A DNA stretch of 34,932 bases from Sulfuricurvum sp. (GCA_024637215.1 JAGXFM010000005.1:1-34932), one strand, 5' to 3'; numbered from the stretch's first letter, positions 15,157 through 23,328 are shown. Notes: generated by a model from the sequence alone, not told the origin. Made by a program: numbers and translations.

Positions 15157-16869
15157 ATGAGTATTCCCATTTATACTTATGATGCGGTTATCGTCGGGGC
15201 TGGTTTAGCCGGATGTGCAGCAGCTCGCGAGTTGCAAAAAGCCGGTAAGAGAGTTGCCGTAGTCACAAAATTACACCCTTTGCGCAGTCACTCCGGTGCT
15301 GCACAGGGGGGAATTAACGCTGCATTTAGTGATGCAGACAGTGTTGAACTCCATGAGTTCGATACCGTTAAGGGATCTGACTATCTTGCAGACCAAGATG
15401 TTGTCCAGTTTATGTGTGAAAAAGCACCGGAAACAATCCGTTGGGTTGAACGTATGGGTGCGGCATTTAGCCGCAACGAAGACGGTACCATTGCTCAACG
15501 CCCTTTCGGCGGACAATCTTCACCGCGCGCCTGTTTTGCAAAAGACCGTACAGGTCTTACCCTCCTACAAACTATTTATGAGCAAGCCTTCCGTGAGGGT
15601 GTAGAGTTTTGGGATGAGTGGTATGTTGCCGACTTGTTGTATAACGAAGGTAAAGTATATGGAGTAAGCGCGTATAACATCCGTAACTCTGAAAAAGCGA
15701 TTTTCAACGCAAAAGCGGTCATGTTCGCTACCGGCGGCTATGCACGCGCTTTCAAAATCAACTCTAACGCCCATGCGAACACAGGGGATGGACTTTCTCT
15801 TGTAGCGCGTCACGGTCTTCCTCTCGAAGATATGGAATTCGTTCAATTTCATCCGTCAGGACTATCAGGAAACGGTGTTTTGATCTCCGAAGCGGCTCGA
15901 GGTGAGGGTGGAAAACTTCTCAACTCACTCGGTGAGCGTTTTATGGAAAAATACGCCCCTAACGCTATGGAACTCGCATCTCGCGACGTTGTAGCCCGTG
16001 CGATCATCCAAGAGATCCGCGAAGGGCGCGGTGTCGGTCCTCGTAAAGACGCTGTGTTTATCGATCTCGTCCATTTAGGCAAAGAGAAAATCATGGAGCG
16101 CCTGCCGGAGCTTCGTGACCTTGCGATCACATTCCTTGGACTGGATATGATTAAAGAGCCGATTTTGATCTCCGCAACGGCTCACTACTCGATGGGTGGT
16201 ATTCCGATGGACAAACACGGTCACGTTCGTAAAAATAACTCTGAGTTTGTCGAAGGGTTCTACGCCGCAGGTGAGTGTTCATGCTCATCCGTCCACGGAG
16301 CTAACCGTCTCGGTGCCAATTCGGTGCTTGAAGCATTACTTTTCGGTCGTTTCGTCGGTAAAACCATGGTGAATGAAGTGGATACTATTACCCTGCATAA
16401 AGCGACAGAGGCCGACGCAGAGCGGATGATTAACGAAATGAACTGGATACTGACCAACAATGGGCAAGAATCAGTATCAGGGCTTCGTGAAGAACTCCAA
16501 CAATCCATGACCGATAACGCCGGTGTTTTCCGCAGTGCAGAGACGTTGCAGGTACAAATGGGAATTTTGAAAGATTTACGCAACCGTTATAACAATATCC
16601 GTATTGCCGATAAATCTAAAATTTTTAATACCGAACTTCAAGAGGCAATCGAATTTGGCCACATGCTCGATTATTCCGCCTTTATCGTTGCGAGTGCACT
16701 GGAGCGTCAAGAGAGTCGTGGAGCACACTTCCGTGAAGATTTCCCGACACGTGATGATGAGAAATTCTTGAAACATACCATGGCGTACATGGATGCCAAC
16801 GGTGAAATCAAGCTTGACTACATGGACGTTACCCTCGGTCGCCATGAACTCAAAGCACGATCGTATTAA
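15157..16869 (+). CDS. sdhA: type E succinate dehydrogenase/fumarate reductase flavoprotein
   Basis: FAD subunit that interconverts succinate and fumarate. The 570-residue chain begins with the Rossmann loop GAGLAGCAAARE. H45 in LRSHSGAAQGGINAA is the expected covalent FAD ligand. Substrate and proton-relay residues lie in EAARGEGGKLLN, HYSMGGIPMD and GANRLGANSVLEALLFG. There is no twin-arginine signal peptide, so unlike the periplasmic MfrA of Wolinella/Campylobacter this enzyme should face the cytoplasm. Start ATG 15157, with AAGGAAGGCG upstream. It leads sdhA-sdhB-sdhE; in an autotrophic campylobacterium it could act as the fumarate reductase of the reductive TCA cycle, but the direction cannot be read from sequence. 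Confidence 0.93.
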   Translation: MSIPIYTYDAVIVGAGLAGCAAARELQKAGKRVAVVTKLHPLRSHSGAAQGGINAAFSDADSVELHEFDTVKGSDYLADQDVVQFMCEKAPETIRWVERMGAAFSRNEDGTIAQRPFGGQSSPRACFAKDRTGLTLLQTIYEQAFREGVEFWDEWYVADLLYNEGKVYGVSAYNIRNSEKAIFNAKAVMFATGGYARAFKINSNAHANTGDGLSLVARHGLPLEDMEFVQFHPSGLSGNGVLISEAARGEGGKLLNSLGERFMEKYAPNAMELASRDVVARAIIQEIREGRGVGPRKDAVFIDLVHLGKEKIMERLPELRDLAITFLGLDMIKEPILISATAHYSMGGIPMDKHGHVRKNNSEFVEGFYAAGECSCSSVHGANRLGANSVLEALLFGRFVGKTMVNEVDTITLHKATEADAERMINEMNWILTNNGQESVSGLREELQQSMTDNAGVFRSAETLQVQMGILKDLRNRYNNIRIADKSKIFNTELQEAIEFGHMLDYSAFIVASALERQESRGAHFREDFPTRDDEKFLKHTMAYMDANGEIKLDYMDVTLGRHELKARSY

Positions 16870-16879
16870 GGGAGAGAGT

Positions 16880-17857
16880 ATGGAATCGATAAAATCGCAA
16901 CAAGTAACGTTCAAAGTTTTCCGTTTCAATGAAGAGACCGATTACCTCCCTTACTATAACACCTATGTTTTAGATGTCACGCATGAAGAGGTTGTTCTTG
17001 ATATTCTTAACCGAATCAAATGGGACCACGACGGAAGTCTCTCCTATCGTCGCAGCTGTCGCCACGGTATCTGCGGTGTCTGTTCAATCAAAGTCAACGG
17101 TAAAGGGATATTGGCCTGTAAATCACGCCTATTTGATCTTGTCGAAGTATTCGGAAATGAAATAATCATCGAGCCGCTTAGTACGAAACGGGCGATCAAA
17201 GACTTGATTATTGATAAAAAAGATTTCTGGGACAAACACGCACAGGTTAAACCGTACCTTGTGAGTGATATTGAAGAGCACCCTGCGCAAGAGCACCTTG
17301 TCAGCCCACACGATGCGGAAAAACTTCTCGAAGCCGATTACTGCATCCAATGCGGAGCATGTCACTATTCATGTCCGGCATTGGCGATCAATGAAGAGTT
17401 TATCGGCCCTGCGGCATTCGCTGCGGCATACCGTTTCTCTGCCGATGTTCGCGATGACGCAGCGCTTCAGCGCTTACACGTTGTCAACGAAGAGACTCAA
17501 GGGGTTTGGGATTGTGTCAAATGTATGGAGTGCGCCGAAGTTTGTCCTAAAGATGTCAATCCGATTGAAAAAATTACCAAACTTCATAATATGGTATTTG
17601 AAGCGGGTATTGCGAAAAATAACGTCGCAACGCGCCATGCCGTCGGATTTGCCCATTCTATTAATAAGCACGGACTGCTCGACGAAGGAGAGTTAGTCCG
17701 TTATTCAGAGGGCAATATCGGTGTTATGAAACATATTCCTGAAGCGATTGCTATGTTCGCAAAAGGGAAAATTGTAATGCCATGGAACATGCCGAAATCA
17801 AAAAATCTCGATGAAGTGAAAAAACTAATCAAATCTTCATCTACCGTGAAATTTTAG
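16880..17857 (+). CDS. sdhB: type E succinate dehydrogenase/fumarate reductase iron-sulfur protein
   Basis: Electron-transfer subunit, 325 residues. The N-terminal ferredoxin domain has the [2Fe-2S] cysteines C60, C65, C68 and C80. The C-terminal domain has CIQCGACHYSCP (C155, C158, C161, C165) and CVKCMECAEVCP (C212, C215, C218, C222). In classical enzymes the third centre is [3Fe-4S] because the position of C215 is not cysteine; the extra cysteine here predicts a second [4Fe-4S] cluster, as described for archaeal type E enzymes. The chain is some 70-80 residues longer than classical SdhB. The start at 16880 has GGGAGAGAG and lies 10 bp after sdhA. Confidence 0.93.
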   Translation: MESIKSQQVTFKVFRFNEETDYLPYYNTYVLDVTHEEVVLDILNRIKWDHDGSLSYRRSCRHGICGVCSIKVNGKGILACKSRLFDLVEVFGNEIIIEPLSTKRAIKDLIIDKKDFWDKHAQVKPYLVSDIEEHPAQEHLVSPHDAEKLLEADYCIQCGACHYSCPALAINEEFIGPAAFAAAYRFSADVRDDAALQRLHVVNEETQGVWDCVKCMECAEVCPKDVNPIEKITKLHNMVFEAGIAKNNVATRHAVGFAHSINKHGLLDEGELVRYSEGNIGVMKHIPEAIAMFAKGKIVMPWNMPKSKNLDEVKKLIKSSSTVKF

Positions 17858-17866
17858 GAGCTGATT

Positions 17867-18745
17867 ATGGAAAAACTAAAATACGCCCTCTACACCGGAT
17901 GTACGGCGCGTGAAAGTACGCCGGAGCTTCTAAAATCGACTTTGGCGGTTGCCGATAAACTCGGAATCGAACTTATATTGTTAGATGAAGCGTCGTGCTG
18001 CGGTGCATCCCATCTTCAAGATTACGATGATTTTCTCTCATTGGTTTTGAATGCACGCAATATCTGTTATGCTGAAAAACTCGGACTTACCATGGTCACC
18101 ATCTGTAATACGTGCCAACTTAACACAGCGATGACCAAACACCGTCTCGATACTAACCCTGAGCTAAAAGCAAAAGTCAATGCAAAACTCGCAGAAGTAG
18201 GCTTAGAGTACAAAGGGACATCGGAAGTGACCCACTTCCTTTATGCCCTCATCCAAGATTACGGATTAGAAAAATTGGCGGCAAAGGTACAAGTGCCTCT
18301 CAGCCAGTTTAACATCGCACCGTTCTACGGTTGTCATAACATCCGCCCCTCAGAACTCCAAAACCTCAGTAACGGCGGAGAGAACCCATACATGCCTACT
18401 TCACTCGATGATCTTATCATCGCATGCGGCGGAGTCAATGTAAACTACGAAGAAAAAAACAAATGCTGCGGTTTTCATGCCGAGCTTCAATCACCTCGTA
18501 CAGCGGCTATCCTAACGGGTAACGCTATTGCCGGTGCCATGGATGCTAATGCGGACTGGATGGTTACTCCGTGTCCTCTATGTCACCTCAAACTCGACGT
18601 TCAAAACCATGGTGCTTCTAAAGCACTGGGACGTGACGTTCACCTTCCAGTATTGCATATGCCGCAAATGGTCGGCTTGGCGCTCGGATGTACCCCTGCA
18701 GAGCTTGGTCTTAACCACCACGTTACTAAAGTCGATTTCGTTTAA
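17867..18745 (+). CDS. sdhE: type E succinate dehydrogenase membrane-associated subunit (HdrB-like)
   Basis: A 292-residue protein with two CCG (cysteine-rich) domains like heterodisulfide reductase HdrB. The first has C12, C44-C45 in SCCGASHL and C80/C83 in ICNTCQLN; the second has C156, C200-C201 in KCCGFHAEL and C236/C239 in CPLCHLKLD. In type E complexes this replaces the heme-b membrane anchors SdhCD and passes electrons to or from quinone; membrane attachment is by amphipathic helices, and no transmembrane segment is visible. The name sdhE here refers to this subunit, not to the flavinylation factor of the same name. Start ATG behind TAGGAG, 9 bp after sdhB. Confidence 0.9.
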   Translation: MEKLKYALYTGCTARESTPELLKSTLAVADKLGIELILLDEASCCGASHLQDYDDFLSLVLNARNICYAEKLGLTMVTICNTCQLNTAMTKHRLDTNPELKAKVNAKLAEVGLEYKGTSEVTHFLYALIQDYGLEKLAAKVQVPLSQFNIAPFYGCHNIRPSELQNLSNGGENPYMPTSLDDLIIACGGVNVNYEEKNKCCGFHAELQSPRTAAILTGNAIAGAMDANADWMVTPCPLCHLKLDVQNHGASKALGRDVHLPVLHMPQMVGLALGCTPAELGLNHHVTKVDFV

Positions 18746-18750
18746 TCCTC

Positions 18751-18768
18751 TTTCCCCGCTTGGGGAAA
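18751..18768 (+). terminator. GC-rich hairpin after sdhE
   Basis: TTTCCCC (18751-18757) and GGGGAAA (18762-18768) form a perfect seven-pair stem with a GCTT tetraloop, five bases after the sdhE stop. No T-tract follows, so it may be a weak terminator or an mRNA 3'-end stabiliser. Confidence 0.5.
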
Positions 18769-18820
18769 TCTCACTCAAATATAATAAAAATTAATTTTTC
18801 ATCTTCTTATCTAAAAAAAA

Positions 18821-18829
18821 TGCTATACT
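18821..18829 (+). promoter_or_regulatory. extended -10 promoter TGCTATACT
   Basis: TG-n-TATACT lies 40 bp before the GGDEF-EAL start, with an A/T-rich run upstream and no -35 box, the usual Campylobacterota pattern. The ribosome site AAAGGAGAGG follows before the ATG at 18869. Confidence 0.55.
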
Positions 18830-18868
18830 TTATCCCTTAACCATTTTGCTTTAAAGGAGAGGGCTGAT

Positions 18869-21451
18869 ATGCGTAGTCTAAACCTTACCAAACAGCTTTT
18901 TTGGATCATAGCCGCCTTTATCATTACAGCAACCCTATTTATTACCCTTTATCTTTACTATCAAACGCAGTCAATGGTTGAAACACGCGCATTTAGCCGT
19001 GCAAAATCCTTGCAAACCTATTTTATTTCCATGCGCTATGTCTATCACCATCAATTTTTAAAGAGCGGACTCGATCTTAATGATTCTACGGTCGGATTTT
19101 TACCCGCACATGCTGCGGCACAAATCAGCGATGAATTTAAAAAGCGATCTCATGATGGGATATCGATACGAAATGTCTCGGATCGTCCTCGAAATCCCAT
19201 AAATCGTGCCGATGAATTCGAAGTCAAATCCATGCGCTATTTTGCCAAGAACCCGACGCTTACTGAAAATATCTCCCTCATAAAACAAAATAATGAAGAG
19301 TATTTCTTTTACAGTTCTCCGATAAAAATAGAGTCCTATTGCATTCAGTGTCATGGAAAAAAAGAAGAAGTCCTCCCCTATATTGCCAAGCGCTATAACG
19401 CGGCCTATGACTATAAAGTAGGCGATATCCGAGGAGTCACCAGCATTAAAATTCCTCGTAAGATTATCGCGGATGAAACCCTTTCAATTTTTTGGAAAGA
19501 GGCTGTTTTGAGTTGGATAATCATCCTTTTTCTCTTAGGACTAATCCATTACGCATTACGTCAACTGACGCAACGTGATGTTGAAGCCAAAAAAGGGCTC
19601 GAAACAGAGGTAAAAAAACGGACCTCTGAGTTGGAAACGGCAACACAGGAACTCAAAATATCCAATGCCTATCAACAACATCTTTATTCCATTCTCCGCA
19701 CGGTTGCCGATAGCAATCAAGTTTTAATTACATCCCAAACACTCGATGAACTCATTGAAAAAACAGCATTATGTTTAGTGGAAAATCAAGCTTTTTTAAG
19801 TGTTAAAATCTCTCTTATAGAAGAAGGAGAATTAAAAGTAAAAGCCTCATACGGGATCGAAGAGGAGAAAAATATCGTACCGATTGAACGGATAGCCCTG
19901 CAACGAAACACCTCAATTATTTTGACCGACTTCAGTAGCGATATCTCTGAAGAGTGCCGACGCAAAGTTGAAAAATACGGTATTACCTCTGTTTATGTGG
20001 CAGCATTGCGGGAAGATACTTTTGCGGTTGAGTCGTTTGGTGTGATGATGATTTGCACTGCGCAAGAAGGGGGATTTACAGCCGAAGAAACCGCTATGAT
20101 TGACGAGCTTTCAGGGGACTTTGGATTTGCAATCAACTCGTTTCACCAAAAAGAGAATATTTTGAAACTCTCTTTTTATGACCCTTTAACCGAACTGGCG
20201 AACAGACGTCTTTTGATTGAACGCTTTACAAAGGCTATGATTTCGAGTTCTCGTACCAAACAATACGGTGGTTTACTTTTTATCGATCTGGACAATTTCA
20301 AAGGGATTAACGATATAAAAGGGCATATTTCGGGTGATGATGTACTCAAGCAAATGGGAAAACGGTTACTCAGCATCTTACGGCAATCCGATACCGTTGC
20401 CCGATTCGGCGGTGATGAATTTGTCATTTTAATTGAAAATATCGGAGTAAATCAGCACGATGCGGCTTCCGCCGTCCAAACAGCAGCTCATAAAATTCTC
20501 GGTATTGCCAAAGAGCCGTTCATCATCGATAACCAATCTTTTTATCTTAGTGCCAGTATCGGCATCGTATTGTTTCTCGGGGAAGACACCACTATTGATC
20601 AGCTCTTTACCTATGCGGACAGCGCGATGTATGCGGCCAAAAAAAGTGGACGAAATACCTCCCGTTTTTATGATGCAACCCTTCAAGAGACCATGGCGGA
20701 ACATGCCCGTCTCACTCACGATCTCAATGCCGCACTGACACTTAATCAGCTCTATATCGTGTATCAGGAACAAGTTAATGGACAAGGAGTAACCGAAGGG
20801 GTTGAAGCCCTTATGCGATGGGATCACCCCGAACGCGGTTCGATTCCTCCTTCGAAATTTATTCCGTTGGCCGAGGGTTCCGGAATCATTATCACTTTGG
20901 GGGATTGGATTTTTGAAGAAGCAACCAAACAAATCAAAACATGGGAAAATGATCCTATTAAACAAAAATGGCGCATTTCGGTAAATGTGAGTCCAAAACA
21001 GTTTGAAGAAGAGAACTATATTCCAAAACTCAAAGCGCAAATCAATCATATGCAGATCAATCCGTCCAAAATACGGTTGGAACTCACCGAAGGGCTTCTC
21101 GTTCAGGATATCCATAAAGCGATGGAAAAAATCATCCTCCTTAAAGAGATCGGATTTACCCTCTCCATTGATGATTTCGGAACAGGCTACTCCAGCTTAT
21201 CGTATCTCAAAAACCTGCCGATTGATGAACTAAAAATCGATCAATCTTTCGTAAAAGCACTCCCCGATAGTGTATCCGATCAAATTATTATTCAAACCAT
21301 TATTACGATCGGAAAAACCTTCGGACTTGAAGTGATCGCTGAGGGGGTAGAGACACCCGAGCAGTTTAACCTCTTGCGAGAGATGGAATGTGACTCCTTC
21401 CAAGGGTTCTTGTTTAGCCGTCCGCAGAGAATTGAATATTACTTGAATTAA
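18869..21451 (+). CDS. membrane c-heme-sensing GGDEF-EAL cyclic-di-GMP enzyme
   Basis: An 860-residue signalling protein. Order: membrane helix 1 (about 10-31), a periplasmic Tll0287-like/DUF3365-type sensor (about 40-200) carrying a heme-c motif CIQCH (158-162), membrane helix 2 (about 212-230), a coiled-coil linker, a GAF-like domain (about 275-435), a GGDEF domain (about 440-605) and an EAL domain (about 620-855). The cyclase site GGDEF (514-518) is intact and the inhibitory site RQSD (505-508) is five residues ahead. The EAL site (E646-L648), DDFGTGYSSL and EGVET are intact, so both synthesis and breakdown of cyclic-di-GMP are possible. Covalent heme in the periplasmic domain suggests redox or gas sensing. 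It has its own promoter after the sdh operon and is followed by a cytochrome c'-like gene. Confidence 0.9.
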   Translation: MRSLNLTKQLFWIIAAFIITATLFITLYLYYQTQSMVETRAFSRAKSLQTYFISMRYVYHHQFLKSGLDLNDSTVGFLPAHAAAQISDEFKKRSHDGISIRNVSDRPRNPINRADEFEVKSMRYFAKNPTLTENISLIKQNNEEYFFYSSPIKIESYCIQCHGKKEEVLPYIAKRYNAAYDYKVGDIRGVTSIKIPRKIIADETLSIFWKEAVLSWIIILFLLGLIHYALRQLTQRDVEAKKGLETEVKKRTSELETATQELKISNAYQQHLYSILRTVADSNQVLITSQTLDELIEKTALCLVENQAFLSVKISLIEEGELKVKASYGIEEEKNIVPIERIALQRNTSIILTDFSSDISEECRRKVEKYGITSVYVAALREDTFAVESFGVMMICTAQEGGFTAEETAMIDELSGDFGFAINSFHQKENILKLSFYDPLTELANRRLLIERFTKAMISSSRTKQYGGLLFIDLDNFKGINDIKGHISGDDVLKQMGKRLLSILRQSDTVARFGGDEFVILIENIGVNQHDAASAVQTAAHKILGIAKEPFIIDNQSFYLSASIGIVLFLGEDTTIDQLFTYADSAMYAAKKSGRNTSRFYDATLQETMAEHARLTHDLNAALTLNQLYIVYQEQVNGQGVTEGVEALMRWDHPERGSIPPSKFIPLAEGSGIIITLGDWIFEEATKQIKTWENDPIKQKWRISVNVSPKQFEEENYIPKLKAQINHMQINPSKIRLELTEGLLVQDIHKAMEKIILLKEIGFTLSIDDFGTGYSSLSYLKNLPIDELKIDQSFVKALPDSVSDQIIIQTIITIGKTFGLEVIAEGVETPEQFNLLREMECDSFQGFLFSRPQRIEYYLN

Positions 21452-21472
21452 TATTCATTTAATCAATATTAA
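21448..21472. repeat. AT-rich inverted repeat at the end of the GGDEF-EAL gene
   Basis: TTAATATT (21448-21455) and AATATTAA (21465-21472) are perfect inverted arms with a nine-base spacer. They span the GGDEF-EAL stop codon and end two bases before the TATAGT -10 box (21475-21480) of the cytochrome gene, so the repeat could be an operator on that promoter. Confidence 0.35.
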
Positions 21473-21474
21473 CT

Positions 21475-21480
21475 TATAGT
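21475..21480 (+). promoter_or_regulatory. -10 box TATAGT before the cytochrome c' gene
   Basis: TATAGT lies 28 bp ahead of the ATG at 21508, with an AAGGAG ribosome site between. No -35 box is seen. It could allow separate expression of the cytochrome. Confidence 0.35.
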
Positions 21481-21507
21481 ATTAACAACGTCATACAAGG
21501 AGTTTTC

Positions 21508-21915
21508 ATGGATAAAAGGTTTTTAATCGGTGCCGTTGCGGCTTTGGCATTTAGTTCGGTACTCTCTGCAAGTGAATACGATCTCAAAGACAATATGTAC
21601 AAACTCAATAATTACATGATGATTATGCAGGCGGGTTTTATCGAAGGGGATAAACAAAAAGCGCTCAAAGCTGCCGAGTCTTTAGGTATGGAAAGCCAAA
21701 AACTATTGGGCAATGAAGCGATGATGAGCAAAATGCTCCCGAAAGAGAAAGCCCATAAAGCTAGAATTGCGACAACATCGGCACACCTGATCACCGATAA
21801 CGTCGATATTATTAAATCGAGCATGGATAACGTCCGTCGTGATACCGCACAAAATGCTTATCTTGATATTCAACGCGCCTGTATGCGCTGCCATAACCTC
21901 GTACGTGACTGGTAA
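21508..21915 (+). CDS. exported cytochrome c'-like (class II) protein
   Basis: A 135-residue protein with a signal peptide (about 1-21, cut after VLSA) and a mostly helical mature chain. Its only heme-c motif, CMRCH (125-129), is at the extreme C-terminus. That placement is the mark of class II cytochromes such as c' and c-556, four-helix bundles that bind NO or act in electron transfer. Candidate sixth-ligand residues are the methionines around 37-40 (YMMIM). It is the gene immediately after the heme-sensing GGDEF-EAL protein, 56 bp away on the same strand, and is closed by a strong terminator. A partnership with the sensor is inferred from position only. Confidence 0.82.
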   Translation: MDKRFLIGAVAALAFSSVLSASEYDLKDNMYKLNNYMMIMQAGFIEGDKQKALKAAESLGMESQKLLGNEAMMSKMLPKEKAHKARIATTSAHLITDNVDIIKSSMDNVRRDTAQNAYLDIQRACMRCHNLVRDW

Positions 21916-21946
21916 AAAAAGATGCGGCAGAGATGTCCGCATTTTT
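21915..21946. terminator. bidirectional rho-independent terminator
   Basis: ATGCGG (21922-21927) pairs with CCGCAT (21937-21942), followed by TTTTT on the plus strand. On the minus strand the same stem is followed by seven T (the A-run at 21914-21920). It sits between the convergent cytochrome c' and TraB-family genes and can stop transcription from both sides. Confidence 0.85.
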
Positions 21947-21951
21947 AGCCT

Positions 21952-22842
21952 CTATTTAATCTCTCTATTTCTTTCTGCTACGATCTCAACGTGATATCCC
22001 GCTTTTCGAAACTGTTCCAATAATCCATCGCGCCCCAGCAGATGCATCGCTCCCACAAGGACAAATCCACGCTTCTCTTCTCGCATCATACTCATCAGTT
22101 TGGGCATCCATGCATTGTTACGCTGTACCAAAATACGATGATACATTTTCGGCGATTCTTGCATCATTTCCACAACCAACTCGCGCTCCAGCCGCTCCGT
22201 TTTACCTTCCCGCCAATCTTGTACCATCCATGTCATTATCGTATTCAACTCATCCATATCTTCAAGTGTTTGAAGAATCATCGTATCCTCTTCACCTTCA
22301 CCTTCACCGATTTCAGTGATAATAGCACTTTGCTCTTGGATACTTTCCAAATATTTCTGAGGCATTTGGTCGAGAAGTGCCCGTTTGCTGTAATGGCTAT
22401 CGACTCCGCCTTGATCTATCCCGATTGAAGAGAGTTTTAGCTGTGTAAGGGTCAGCATGACCGCCCACGGCTCCAAGCGATCAAACGCAGCCCGATTGTA
22501 CCCTTGCGAATCAAGATAGGCGATAAGGGCGGTATATGTTTTAGGGGAAAGTTTTTGTGCAAGGGTTTGTCCTGCGGGAAGGAGCATTTTTCGCATCAAT
22601 AATTTCTGTAACGCTTGACTTTGGGAGGGGGATAGATCGGTCTCAAATACAACATAGTCCGATTTTGAGTACGCGTCGTCAAACTCACGCGGGAGAGGAA
22701 AATCGGAAGAGCGGAGAACGTGAATCGTTCCGCCGAGATACATCGTATGGAGACCGTCACTGATTTTCCAGACGCTCGATTGGGCGAAGAGTTGTGAAAC
22801 AACCAGAAAGGGAAGTAGAAAAACAAACATTAAATATCGCAT
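21952..22842 (-). CDS. TraB/GumN-family exported protein
   Basis: A 296-residue protein with an N-terminal signal peptide (about 1-20, LPFLVVSQLFAQ). The family motifs are MYLGGTIHVLRSSDFPLP near residue 35 and RGFVLVGAMHLLGRDGLLEQ near the C-terminus. The histidines in these two motifs are conserved across TraB/GumN/ChaN-like proteins, some of which are proposed metalloproteases; its actual role is unknown. A short acidic repeat EGEGEGEE-like segment near residue 180 is encoded by three CTTCAC units (22290-22307). Its ATG overlaps the stop of the upstream deaminase gene by one base, with GGAGA as ribosome site. Last gene of the long minus-strand run. Confidence 0.82.
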   Translation of the reverse strand: MRYLMFVFLLPFLVVSQLFAQSSVWKISDGLHTMYLGGTIHVLRSSDFPLPREFDDAYSKSDYVVFETDLSPSQSQALQKLLMRKMLLPAGQTLAQKLSPKTYTALIAYLDSQGYNRAAFDRLEPWAVMLTLTQLKLSSIGIDQGGVDSHYSKRALLDQMPQKYLESIQEQSAIITEIGEGEGEEDTMILQTLEDMDELNTIMTWMVQDWREGKTERLERELVVEMMQESPKMYHRILVQRNNAWMPKLMSMMREEKRGFVLVGAMHLLGRDGLLEQFRKAGYHVEIVAERNREIK

Positions 22843-23279
22843 TATTCTCCGATATCTTCATTCCAAAGTTTCGGATGTTCTTCTATAAAACGCCCCATCA
22901 TATCCATACAATGATGGTCGTTGAGGATATCAAGCGTTACACCGCGTGATGCAAGCATCTCCTCTTCCCCTTTAAAATTATGATTTTCGCCGATGACGAT
23001 ATGCCCGATCCCATACAGCGCAATCGCTCCGGAGCACATCGGGCACGGCGATAGGGTCGTATAGAGTGTGCACTCTTTATAGATCGAAGCACTTAAGCGT
23101 CCCGCATTTTCAAGAGCATCCATTTCACCGTGTAAAATAACACTCCCCTTTTGGACTCGGCGGTTATGACCTCTTCCGATAATCTTACCTTCATACACCA
23201 GTACCGATCCGATAGGGATTCCACCCTCTCCTAGCCCTTTTTCCGCTTCAAGAATCGCTTCACGCATAAATGGATCCAT
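22842..23279 (-). CDS. yeast-type cytosine deaminase
   Basis: A 145-residue member of the cytidine/deoxycytidylate deaminase superfamily. Zinc and catalytic residues are H50 and E52 (LHGEMDALENAG) and C79/C82 (SPCPMCSGAI). Beyond these, the chain follows yeast cytosine deaminase Fcy1: GRGHNRRVQKGS (N39 matching yeast N51), TLYTTLSPC, YGIGHIVIGENHNFKGEEE (F102 matching F114) and the C-terminus WNEDIGE (W139 and D142 matching W152 and D155, which hold the cytosine base). This makes free cytosine to uracil the best guess, rather than tRNA adenosine deaminase (TadA) or guanine deaminase. Classical bacterial CodA is an unrelated amidohydrolase. The ATG at 23279 follows AAGGAG. Confidence 0.82.
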   Translation of the reverse strand: MDPFMREAILEAEKGLGEGGIPIGSVLVYEGKIIGRGHNRRVQKGSVILHGEMDALENAGRLSASIYKECTLYTTLSPCPMCSGAIALYGIGHIVIGENHNFKGEEEMLASRGVTLDILNDHHCMDMMGRFIEEHPKLWNEDIGE

Positions 23280-23310
23280 ACAAACTCCTTATTGGACGTA
23301 TTGATATTTT

Positions 23311-23323
23311 ACCGATTATCGGT
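23311..23323. repeat. 13-bp palindrome between mogA and the deaminase
   Basis: ACCGATTATCGGT is a perfect palindrome around one central base, in the only real gap (49 bp) between mogA and the deaminase gene. Too tight to be a terminator hairpin; it could be an operator, or chance. Confidence 0.25.
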
Positions 23324-23328
23324 CTTCT

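Noticed and set aside
20429-21115. 228-codon minus-strand frame inside the GGDEF-EAL gene
   Set aside because: It lies antisense to the intact catalytic domains; its Phe/Ile-rich composition is typical of an antisense shadow.
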